This document shows, piece by piece, positions 8,213 through 13,573 of a stretch of 13,573 nucleotides of DNA. The DNA comes from Balneolaceae bacterium (GTDB lineage Bacteria > Bacteroidota > Rhodothermia > Balneolales > Balneolaceae): assembly GCA_007134665.1 (NCBI GenBank), contig SLKH01000310.1, positions 1 to 13,573 on the forward strand. The letters run 5' to 3'. How positions within the stretch are numbered: the first letter of the stretch is position 1; the number at the start of each line of letters is the position of its first letter. A program made the position numbers and the translations under genes. The notes below the pieces were generated by a model. The model was given only the letters and a program-made list of their open reading frames with translations, did not search any database and had not been told where the DNA came from.

Positions 8213-8264
8213 GAAGACCGAAGACCGGAGACCGAAGGATTTCCGTCCCCGGTCTTCGGTCTTA
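8213..8264. repeat. Heptamer repeat array GAAGACC with inverted copies (15-bp hairpin)
   Basis: Reading from 8213 there are consecutive 7-mers GAAGACC, GAAGACC, GGAGACC, then the decayed GAAGGAT. After a short spacer, two copies of the complement follow: GGTCTTC at 8251-8257 and GGTCTTA at 8258-8264. As a result 8214-8228 (AAGACCGAAGACCGG) and 8249-8263 (CCGGTCTTCGGTCTT) are perfectly complementary over 15 bp with a 20-base loop. A TATAAT (8263-8268) and T-rich sequence follow on the + strand. A terminator here would sit between divergent genes, so a mobile or structural repeat, or a leader hairpin, is more plausible. I do not recognise a named family. Confidence 0.8.
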
Positions 8265-8332
8265 TAATTTTATATACCGGCACTACAACATGATGAAATA
8301 AAGCTGCAATCTGATGTTCAACACATCCACCC

Positions 8333-8360
8333 TTCTCACTTTTGCCTTTTGACTTTTCAC
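8333..8360. repeat. Second heptamer array, TTTTNNC type
   Basis: Four consecutive 7-mers are visible on the + strand: TTCTCAC, TTTTGCC, TTTTGAC and TTTTCAC. Read on the other strand they are GTGAAAA, GTCAAAA, GGCAAAA and GTGAGAA. The period equals that of the neighbouring GAAGACC array about 70 bp away although the unit sequence is different. A lone GAAGACC follows at 8369-8375. Function is unknown. Confidence 0.65.
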
Positions 8361-8458
8361 TTAAATCAGAAGACCATCACTACTATATTCTTGTGTCACC
8401 CAGATAAGTTATGACTCGGGATTACAGCCTGGCACCATGAAAAACTTTAAACCTGCCG

Positions 8459-8487
8459 TTGCAATACTTCTTTATTCCCCTTATTTT
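8459..8487 (+). promoter_or_regulatory. Candidate sigma70-like promoter for rplM-rpsI
   Basis: TTGCAA (8459-8464) is separated by 17 bases from TATTTT (8482-8487), about 43 bp before the rplM start. Spacing is ideal but the -10 is only a partial match. The region is AT-rich, so chance is possible. If this lineage uses Bacteroidota-type TAnnTTTG promoters the call would be wrong. Confidence 0.25.
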
Positions 8488-8530
8488 TTGAGACTTATCA
8501 ATTTTATAAGATAAATAAAGAATTTTCATC

Positions 8531-8974
8531 GTGAACACGATCAGTAATAAAACATTTTCAGCAAAACCGTCAAATATTGACAAAAAATGGATTTTGGTGG
8601 ATGCGGAAGATCAGCCTTTAGGTCGGATTTGCAGCCAGGTTGCAATCATTCTGCGCGGTAAAAACAAACCCGAATTCACTCCGCATATGGATACCGGCGA
8701 CAATGTCGTGGTTATCAATGCAGAAAAGGTAAAACTTACAGGGAAGAAAATGTCGGATAAAACTTATTTCCGCCATTCCGGGTATACCGGAAGTGAAAGC
8801 TTCACAACCGCCGAAGAAATGCTCAGAAAAGACCCGACTTCGCTTGTCTCCAACGCAGTCAAGGGAATGCTGCCGAAAAACAGGCTCGGCCGTAAACTGC
8901 TGACAAACCTGCGGGTTTATGCTGGCTCTGTTCATCCACACACAGCACAACAACCAGAAAAATTAGAGCTTTAA
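8531..8974 (+). CDS. rplM: 50S ribosomal protein L13
   Basis: This 147-residue protein is an early-assembling component of the large ribosomal subunit. It has the L13 pattern throughout: KKWILVDAEDQPLGRICSQVA (18-38), the KMSDKTYFRHSGYTG block (73-87), and the family signature NAVKGMLPKNRLGRKLLTNLRVYAGSVHPHTAQQP (108-142). The start is GTG at 8531 with an AT-rich leader and no Shine-Dalgarno. The product MNTISNKTFSAKP resembles family N-termini, which supports this start. rpsI follows after six bases, the usual L13-S9 pair. It is the first gene of the ribosomal block and diverges from acnA. Confidence 0.97.
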   Translation: MNTISNKTFSAKPSNIDKKWILVDAEDQPLGRICSQVAIILRGKNKPEFTPHMDTGDNVVVINAEKVKLTGKKMSDKTYFRHSGYTGSESFTTAEEMLRKDPTSLVSNAVKGMLPKNRLGRKLLTNLRVYAGSVHPHTAQQPEKLEL

Positions 8975-8980
8975 CGATAC

Positions 8981-9367
8981 ATGTCACAAGCGAATTATAT
9001 CGGAAGAAGAAAAACGTCAACTGCCCGGCTTTACATTGAACCGGGTAAGGGAGAATTTTTGGTTAACAAAAAGAAACTTGAAGATTATTTCTCCTCACAG
9101 GCCCGTATTAATATTGCAACACTTCCACTCAAGGTTGCAGAACTTGACGGGAACTACGATGTCAAAGTTACTGTACGTGGTGGGGGGACAACCGGCCAGG
9201 CCGGTGCGATTCAGCTTGCATTGGCAAGGGCACTTGATGATCAGAATGATGATATCCACTCCATTTTGAAAAAGCACGGACTTCTGACGCGAGACGACCG
9301 GATGGTTGAACGAAAAAAATACGGACAGCCCAAAGCCAGAAAGAAATTCCAGTTCTCCAAGCGATAA
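8981..9367 (+). CDS. rpsI: 30S ribosomal protein S9
   Basis: This 128-residue small-subunit protein has a C-terminal tail that reaches toward the P-site tRNA. The sequence has YIGRRKTSTARLY at the N-terminus (6-18), the S9 signature RGGGTTGQAGAIQLALARAL (66-85), and the highly basic end KKYGQPKARKKFQFSKR with the terminal Lys-Arg (127-128) typical of S9. It sits six bases after rplM and is almost certainly co-transcribed and translationally linked to it. A 146-bp gap with its own promoter-like and foldable sequence separates it from rpsB. Confidence 0.98.
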   Translation: MSQANYIGRRKTSTARLYIEPGKGEFLVNKKKLEDYFSSQARINIATLPLKVAELDGNYDVKVTVRGGGTTGQAGAIQLALARALDDQNDDIHSILKKHGLLTRDDRMVERKKYGQPKARKKFQFSKR

Positions 9368-9394
9368 TTTCGCCGAAGAACTTTTTTCTCAAAC

Positions 9395-9400
9395 TATAAT
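9395..9400 (+). promoter_or_regulatory. Perfect TATAAT -10 element ahead of the rpsB leader
   Basis: A consensus TATAAT lies 114 bp before rpsB. With normal -10 to +1 spacing, transcription would begin at about 9407, which is the first base of the closing stem of the candidate leader RNA. No good -35 hexamer is visible at 16-18 bp upstream, which lowers confidence. A T run (9382-9387) after rpsI could weakly end or pause the upstream transcript. Confidence 0.4.
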
Positions 9401-9406
9401 CACACA

Positions 9407-9482
9407 TACACAGCGACTCCGCGCTGGGTGTTTCGCCCCGAATCATTCGGGCCGGAATTTGCGCCGGGGAATGACCTGTGTA
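9407..9482 (+). promoter_or_regulatory. Candidate structured leader RNA of rpsB-tsf
   Basis: The 76-base segment is conspicuously GC-rich between AT-rich flanks and is closed by a perfect 7-bp stem, TACACAG (9407-9413) with CTGTGTA (9476-9482). Inside it are several possible hairpins. These are CCCGAA/TTCGGG (9437-9442 with 9446-9451), or alternatively GGGTG/CGCCC (9426-9430 with 9434-9438, one G-U), and CCGG/CCGG (9452-9455 with 9464-9467). The alternatives are mutually exclusive, as in a regulatory switch. S2 represses its own rpsB-tsf operon through the leader in E. coli, so autoregulation by S2 is a reasonable inference. I do not match it to a named leader family. Confidence 0.45.
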
Positions 9483-9513
9483 GAGGATAAACTCAAACAT
9501 ATAAACATATCTT

Positions 9514-10488
9514 ATGCCTAAAGCAGCATCTGTTGAAGAACTATTGAAATCAGGAGCCCATTTTGGCCACCTGACACGTCGCTGGAACCCGAAAATGAAA
9601 GAATTCATTTTCATGCAGCGAAACGGTATCCACATCATCGACCTGAAAAAGTCTCAAACTTACCTCCAGGAAGCGCTTGAAGAAGTTTCCAACCTTGCCA
9701 GAGCGGGTAAAACAATCCTGTTTGTTGGTACGAAAAAGCAATCCCAGGAGATTATTAAAACCGAAGCTATCCGCTGTGGTATGCCTTTTGTCACTCACCG
9801 GTGGCTTGGCGGAATGCTGACCAACTTTAGTACCGTTCGAAAAAGTATCTCCCGAATGGAGGAAATTGAGCGGATGAGCAAAGATGGCACATTCGATGAA
9901 CTGACTAAAAAAGAAGGCCTGATGCTCGAGAGGGAACGTGAAAAGCTTGAAAATACCCTGGGTGGTATTGCCAATATGACGCGGCTGCCCGGTGCTATTT
10001 TTGTCGTTGATACAATTAAAGAGCACATTGCCGTCAATGAAGCTGTAAAACTGAATATCCCGATTATTGCCCTTGTTGACACCAACAGTGATCCTGACAT
10101 TCCTGACTACATCATTCCCTGCAATGATGATTCTGCCCGTACGATTCAACTCATTACAACACAAGTCGCAGATGCCATTATTGAAGGCAATGCCGAACGG
10201 GAAGCGCTGAAAGAAGAAGAGTTGATGGAACAGGCAGCTGAAGAAGCAAAAGCCGAGCAGCAGGAATCTGACGACGATGCAGAACAGCAGGTAAAAACAC
10301 GGACAAGACGCCGGAAACGACGCCGGAAAGAGCCTGAAAGTGAACTTGAACCGGAGGAGAATAACGATAATGAGGCATCAGCACCTGACTCCACCCCGGA
10401 AGAGAAAGAGGAAAAAGAAGATGTAAAAGCAAAGGCAGAAACTGAAGCAGAAACCAGTTCCGAAGAAACCGAAAAGAAAGAAGACTAA
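9514..10488 (+). CDS. rpsB: 30S ribosomal protein S2 with long charged C-terminal extension
   Basis: Residues 1 to about 228 are a complete S2: LLKSGAHFGHLTRRWNPKM (10-28), IIDLKKSQTYLQEAL (41-55), THRWLGGMLTNFSTVRKSI (94-112), LPGAIFVVDTIKEHIAVNEA (158-177), and ALVDTNSDPDIPDYIIPCNDD (186-206). It joins the platform side of the 30S subunit and is needed for S1 binding in other bacteria. The chain is 324 residues against about 240 in E. coli. Residues about 229-324 are a low-complexity tail: an acidic/glutamine stretch, a basic block KTRTRRRKRRRK (261-272), then a long Glu/Asp/Lys region. It is probably disordered. The ATG at 9514 lacks a Shine-Dalgarno. tsf follows after 38 bp. Confidence 0.97.
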   Translation: MPKAASVEELLKSGAHFGHLTRRWNPKMKEFIFMQRNGIHIIDLKKSQTYLQEALEEVSNLARAGKTILFVGTKKQSQEIIKTEAIRCGMPFVTHRWLGGMLTNFSTVRKSISRMEEIERMSKDGTFDELTKKEGLMLEREREKLENTLGGIANMTRLPGAIFVVDTIKEHIAVNEAVKLNIPIIALVDTNSDPDIPDYIIPCNDDSARTIQLITTQVADAIIEGNAEREALKEEELMEQAAEEAKAEQQESDDDAEQQVKTRTRRRKRRRKEPESELEPEENNDNEASAPDSTPEEKEEKEDVKAKAETEAETSSEETEKKED

Positions 10489-10526
10489 TCCAGCAGCAAA
10501 CCAGAAATTCTAAATACAATTATCAA

Positions 10527-11360
10527 ATGAGCATAAGTGCAAAAGATGTTAAGAAACTGCGCGATATTACCGGCGCAGGAATGATGGACTGCAAAAAAGC
10601 CCTGAAAGAAGCCGATGGCGACATGGACCGGGCTGTCGAAATCCTGCGGAAAAAAGGCCAGAAAGTTTCAGAAAAACGTGCTGACAGAGAAGCCAACCAG
10701 GGACTTGTTGTTACTAAAATCAGTGACGACGGCAAGAAAGCAGCTGCACTTGAAATCAATTGTGAAACTGACTTCGTGGCACGAAATGAAGATTTTCAGG
10801 AAAAAGCCGAACAGTTTCTCAATATCGTTTATGAAAAAGAGACAGCCGATGTCGAGAGCCTTCTCAAAGAAAAATTGAATGATTTGACCATTGAAGAGCA
10901 TGTGAAAGCAATGGTGGGGAAAATCGGTGAAAAAATAGAGATTAACCGTGTTGTCCTGATCAAAACTGAAGGATCACTGATCGATTATATTCACCCGGGG
11001 AATCAGCTTGGCGTAATCGTTGAGTTTGACGGAGACGTAAGCAACGTAACTGCTGCAAGAGATGTAGCTATGCAGATTGCTGCTATGAATCCAATTGCTG
11101 TTAACCGGGATGATGTTGACTCTTCGGTGATTGATAAAGAGCTGGAGATTGCAAAAGAACAGCTGATCAATGAAGGGAAACCTGAAGAGATTGCTGAAAA
11201 AGCTGCCCAGGGTAAACTTCGCAGGTTTTATGAGGAACGGGTATTGCTTGAACAAAAGTTTGTCAAAGACAATGGGATCTCAGTGAAACAGTATCTTGAA
11301 CAGAACAATACTCCTCTGGTAAAAACTTTTCACCGAATACAACTCGGTGAAAATTCCTGA
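10527..11360 (+). CDS. tsf: Elongation factor Ts
   Basis: EF-Ts is the nucleotide-exchange factor that reloads EF-Tu from GDP to GTP in the cytoplasm. The 277-residue protein has the N-terminal UBA-like EF-Tu-binding region with LRDITGAGMMDCKKALKEA (11-29), followed by KKGQKVSEKRADREANQGLV (42-61). The core motif INCETDFVARN (77-87) contains the Asp82-Phe83 pair equivalent to the residues that disrupt magnesium binding in EF-Tu. A duplicated core domain and a C-terminal helix pair complete the fold. Length is normal (E. coli 283). It is the last gene of the rpsB transcript, which ends at an intrinsic terminator 13 bp after its stop. Confidence 0.98.
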   Translation: MSISAKDVKKLRDITGAGMMDCKKALKEADGDMDRAVEILRKKGQKVSEKRADREANQGLVVTKISDDGKKAAALEINCETDFVARNEDFQEKAEQFLNIVYEKETADVESLLKEKLNDLTIEEHVKAMVGKIGEKIEINRVVLIKTEGSLIDYIHPGNQLGVIVEFDGDVSNVTAARDVAMQIAAMNPIAVNRDDVDSSVIDKELEIAKEQLINEGKPEEIAEKAAQGKLRRFYEERVLLEQKFVKDNGISVKQYLEQNNTPLVKTFHRIQLGENS

Positions 11361-11372
11361 TTAAATAGTTGC

Positions 11373-11403
11373 AAAAAGGCTGCCAAATCGGTAGCCTTTT
11401 TTT
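11373..11403 (+). terminator. Rho-independent terminator after tsf
   Basis: A 12-bp stem pairs AAAAAGGCTGCC (11373-11384) with GGTAGCCTTTTT (11390-11401), including one G-U pair, around a five-base loop. The T run continues to 11403. It ends the rpsB-tsf transcript and leaves pyrH, 24 bp further on, needing read-through or its own promoter in the AT-rich interval. Confidence 0.88.
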
Positions 11404-11427
11404 ATATACACTACTTAAAATAAAACT

Positions 11428-12153
11428 GTGGCAAATCTATATAAACGAATTTTACTCAAGTTAAGTGGAGAAGCCCTGCTCGGTGAACAGGGGCACGGAA
11501 TCGATGGAGACATCCTGAGCCAATATGCCGATGAAATCAAGGCCGTCCATGAAGAAGGCGTCGAAGTATCTGTTGTTATCGGTGGCGGTAATATTTTCAG
11601 AGGTGTAAAAGGGGCAACTGAAGGAATGGACCGGGTGCAGGGAGACTATATGGGAATGCTTGCTACGATGATCAACAGTATGGCACTCCAGGATGCTCTT
11701 GAACGGAAAGGCGTTCATACCCGGCTCATGTCGGCTATTCGCATGGAAGAGATTGCCGAACCGTATATCAGGCGTCGCGCTATTCGTCATCTTGAGAAAG
11801 GAAGGGTCGTTCTTTTTGGTGCCGGAACCGGCAATCCCTACTTTACAACGGATACAGCTGCTGCATTGAGAGCTATTGAGATCGAATCTGAAGTAATACT
11901 AAAAGGAACCCGTGTAGCCGGCATTTACGACTCTGATCCTGAAATCAATCCGGAAGCAGAAAAATTCGATACCATTACAGGTGATGAGATACTCAGGCGC
12001 CGGCTGAACGTCATGGACCTTACTGCATTCACTCTATGCAGGGAGAATGAAACACCTATAATCGTATTTGACATGAATATTCCGGGCAATTTAAAACGGG
12101 TTGTCTGTTCTGATGAAGCAATTGGCTCCACAGTTGTTTGGGATGAATCATAG
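11428..12153 (+). CDS. pyrH: Uridylate (UMP) kinase
   Basis: This enzyme phosphorylates UMP to UDP with ATP, the committed step to UTP and CTP, as a cytoplasmic hexamer. The 241-residue amino-acid-kinase-fold protein shows LLKLSGEALLG (9-19), the glycine loop VIGGGNIFRGV (50-60), DYMGMLATMINSMALQDALE (73-92), and the UMP/ATP-binding GAGTGNPYFTTDTAAALRA (131-149). It also shows KGTRVAGIYDSDP (159-171) and MDLTAFTLCRE (196-206). The length equals E. coli PyrH. The start is GTG at 11428, giving MANLYKRILLKLSGEAL, a typical N-terminus; there is no Shine-Dalgarno. It follows the tsf terminator and precedes frr by 69 bp, the common tsf-pyrH-frr order. Confidence 0.98.
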   Translation: MANLYKRILLKLSGEALLGEQGHGIDGDILSQYADEIKAVHEEGVEVSVVIGGGNIFRGVKGATEGMDRVQGDYMGMLATMINSMALQDALERKGVHTRLMSAIRMEEIAEPYIRRRAIRHLEKGRVVLFGAGTGNPYFTTDTAAALRAIEIESEVILKGTRVAGIYDSDPEINPEAEKFDTITGDEILRRRLNVMDLTAFTLCRENETPIIVFDMNIPGNLKRVVCSDEAIGSTVVWDES

Positions 12154-12222
12154 TTTTCTTAAATTATTCGGGTTCTGTTGATGTAAACATTATTAACACG
12201 GAAACTCAAATCCCGGCAAGTT

Positions 12223-12792
12223 ATGCTACCTGAAGAATTAAGCCCGATCATCAAAAATGCTGAACGTTCCATGAAAGAGGCCGTTCAATTCTGTAAAAAA
12301 GAGTTCTCTCATATTCGGGCAGGGAAAGCTACTCCTGCATTACTTGAAAATATACGAGTAGATTATTACGGAGCTCAAACCCCGCTGAATCAGCTTGCGA
12401 ATGTCAGTGCCCCGGAAGCGAGATTACTCACTGTTGAACCATACGACAAATCGATTATCCAGGATGTAGAAAAAGCAATTATGTCGGGTAATCTTGGCCT
12501 CAACCCGAACAATGACGGCCATCTTATACGGATACCTCTGCCGATGCTGTCTGAAGAGAGGCGTAAAGAGCTGGTTAAAAAAGCGAAAGAAGTAGCAGAA
12601 AACGCGAGAATCAGTATCAGAAACAGCCGGCGGGATGCCAATGACGAGATCAAATCAACGGTTAAAAATGAATCACTCCCTGAAGATTCGCAATATGAGG
12701 GAGAGGAAGAGATTCAAAAGCTTACTGACAAGTATATCAATATGATTGAAGAAATTCTCCAGCAAAAAGAGAAAGACATACTAACCGTTTAA
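12223..12792 (+). CDS. frr: Ribosome recycling factor
   Basis: RRF works with EF-G to split the post-termination ribosome for a new round of initiation. The 189-residue protein is slightly longer than the usual 185. It has an N-terminal helix, then FSHIRAGKATPALLENIRVDYYGAQTPLNQLANVS (28-62), which forms the domain-I/domain-II junction. The compact domain II follows (VEPYDKS at 71-77, LGLNPNNDGHLIRIPLPMLSEERRKEL at 91-117). The RNA-contacting helix is ARISIRNSRRDANDEIK (128-144), and the C-terminal helix completes the three-helix bundle. The ATG at 12223 has no Shine-Dalgarno. It is co-directional with pyrH and probably in the same unit. Confidence 0.98.
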   Translation: MLPEELSPIIKNAERSMKEAVQFCKKEFSHIRAGKATPALLENIRVDYYGAQTPLNQLANVSAPEARLLTVEPYDKSIIQDVEKAIMSGNLGLNPNNDGHLIRIPLPMLSEERRKELVKKAKEVAENARISIRNSRRDANDEIKSTVKNESLPEDSQYEGEEEIQKLTDKYINMIEEILQQKEKDILTV

Positions 12793-12904
12793 CCCTGTGT
12801 CATCCTCTGTGTATTCATGGAATAAGGTATTGCAGTCTGTAGTTTTGAATCTTAAATTTCGCATTTACCCGGCCAACTGGCCCTACACTTTTATTCCATT
12901 CTGA

Positions 12905-13573
12905 ATGTATATATCCGAACTTGATCTTCACGGTTTTAAAAGTTTCGCTCACAAAACGAAGGTAAAGTTCGACAGTGGTATCACTGCAATTGTTGGCCCT
13001 AATGGCTGTGGTAAATCAAATATTGTCGATGCACTTCGTTGGGTTCTGGGAGAACAGCGCCCCACCCTTCTGCGATCGGCCTCAATGAGTAATGTAATTT
13101 TTAATGGCACGGCCAGGAAGAAAGCACTCGGAATGGCCGAAGTATCACTCACCCTTCAAAACAACAAAGGCATTCTGCCTACCGAATACAGCGAAGTTAC
13201 GATCACCCGAAGACTTTACCGATCGGGCGATAGTGAATACCTGATCAACAACACAGCCTGCCGGCTGAAGGATATCATGGAACTGTTTATGGATACCGGC
13301 ATGGGAGCCGACGCATATTCCGTGATTGAATTAAAAATGGTGGAAGAGATACTGAACGACCGCAACAATGACCGCCGAAGGCTCTTTGAAGAAGCGGCAG
13401 GTGTTACCCGTTACAAAGAGAAACGGAAACAGACACTTCGCAAACTGGATGAAACTCTGAAAGACCTGCAGCGGATTGAGGATATTCTCGTTGAAGTCAG
13501 AAAAAAAACACGTTCACTTGAAATCCAGGCTGATAAAGCTGTAAAAGCCAAAGAGTTTAAAACCGAACTTAAA
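12905..13573 (+). CDS. smc: Chromosome segregation protein SMC, N-terminal part (runs off the window)
   Basis: The frame opens at ATG 12905 and stays open through the last base for 223 codons, so the gene is cut by the window edge. The sequence is an SMC ATPase head: MYISELDLHGFKSFAHKTKV, then Walker A GPNGCGKS (31-38) and NIVDALRWVLGEQ (39-51). MDTGMGADAYSVIELKMVEEIL (129-150) and LFEEAAGVTRYKEKRKQTLRKL (160-181) lead into the first coiled-coil helix. SMC organises and condenses the chromosome as an ATP-gated ring with ScpA/ScpB. The signature ABC motif, Walker B, hinge and second coil must lie beyond the window (family length about 1,150-1,200). The ELKMVE wording replaces the commoner GQG and is, to my recollection, typical of Bacteroidota-type SMC. 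It starts 112 bp after frr. Confidence 0.96.
   Translation, partial: MYISELDLHGFKSFAHKTKVKFDSGITAIVGPNGCGKSNIVDALRWVLGEQRPTLLRSASMSNVIFNGTARKKALGMAEVSLTLQNNKGILPTEYSEVTITRRLYRSGDSEYLINNTACRLKDIMELFMDTGMGADAYSVIELKMVEEILNDRNNDRRRLFEEAAGVTRYKEKRKQTLRKLDETLKDLQRIEDILVEVRKKTRSLEIQADKAVKAKEFKTELK

Larger units (their letters stand above)
8069..8530. other. 462-bp divergent intergenic region between acnA and rplM
   Basis: No gene is visible here. The region must hold the promoters of both acnA (leftward) and rplM (rightward). It carries two separate arrays of 7-nt repeats (8213-8264 and 8333-8360, listed separately), a further single GAAGACC at 8369-8375, and a sigma70-like candidate promoter at 8459-8487. 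The 5' flank of acnA contains GAGGA about 13 bases before its ATG, which is too far for a good ribosome-binding site. Confidence 0.7.

Noticed and set aside
8213..8264. CRISPR array
   Set aside because: The units are 7 bp, contiguous and without spacers, and there are no cas genes; this is a simple tandem repeat.
9168..9638. 156-codon minus-strand open frame spanning the end of rpsI, the leader and the start of rpsB
   Set aside because: It is antisense to two conserved ribosomal genes, and its reading frame has no independent start signal.
9550..10164. 204-codon minus-strand open frame opposite rpsB
   Set aside because: It lies wholly antisense to the S2 core and has no recognisable motif; a shadow of rpsB codon bias.
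12817..12899. Inverted repeat ATGGAATAA / TTATTCCAT between frr and smc
   Set aside because: The arms are 9 bp, AT-rich and 65 bp apart with no T run after the second arm; compatible with chance.

Overview
The window looks like chromosomal DNA from a member of the Bacteroidota/Rhodothermota-Balneolota side of the FCB group. Four observations support this: the gene order rplM-rpsI-rpsB-tsf-pyrH-frr, the wording of the SMC head domain (YSVIELKMVEEIL), the near absence of Shine-Dalgarno sequences before most genes with A/T-rich leaders instead, and a GAF plus HisKA_2-type histidine kinase. Balneolota is my best guess from overall protein flavour; it has not been tested by phylogeny.

Left part (1-3045, + strand): three co-directional genes encode a type III polyketide synthase, a SAM-dependent methyltransferase and a group A flavin monooxygenase. 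This is the same three-enzyme set as the Streptomyces griseus srsABC phenolic-lipid pathway. It predicts a long-chain alkylresorcinol (or alkylpyrone) that is methylated, then ring-hydroxylated and possibly oxidised to a quinone. A cytoplasmic GAF/histidine-kinase gene (3055-4230, - strand) converges on this operon with a 9-bp gap.

Middle part (4231-8530): a signal-peptide-bearing, probably outer-membrane beta-barrel gene (4407-5005, - strand) is broken by an apparent one-base frameshift. Aconitase A (acnA, 5354-8068, - strand) follows, with a very strong rho-independent terminator. The 462-bp divergent region between acnA and rplM is unusual. It holds two unrelated arrays of 7-nt repeats, one of which has inverted copies that make a 15-bp perfect hairpin.

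Right part (8531-13573, + strand): this is a translation and cell-growth block. It contains rplM-rpsI, then a GC-rich foldable leader preceded by a perfect TATAAT, then rpsB (with a ~90-residue charged C-terminal tail) and tsf, then an intrinsic terminator. After that come pyrH, frr and the first 223 codons of smc, which runs off the end.

Most genes are ordinary housekeeping genes. The stretches most worth a second look are the phenolic-lipid operon, the heptamer-repeat intergenic region and the candidate rpsB leader RNA. I see no CRISPR array, insertion sequence, tRNA, rRNA or phage gene.
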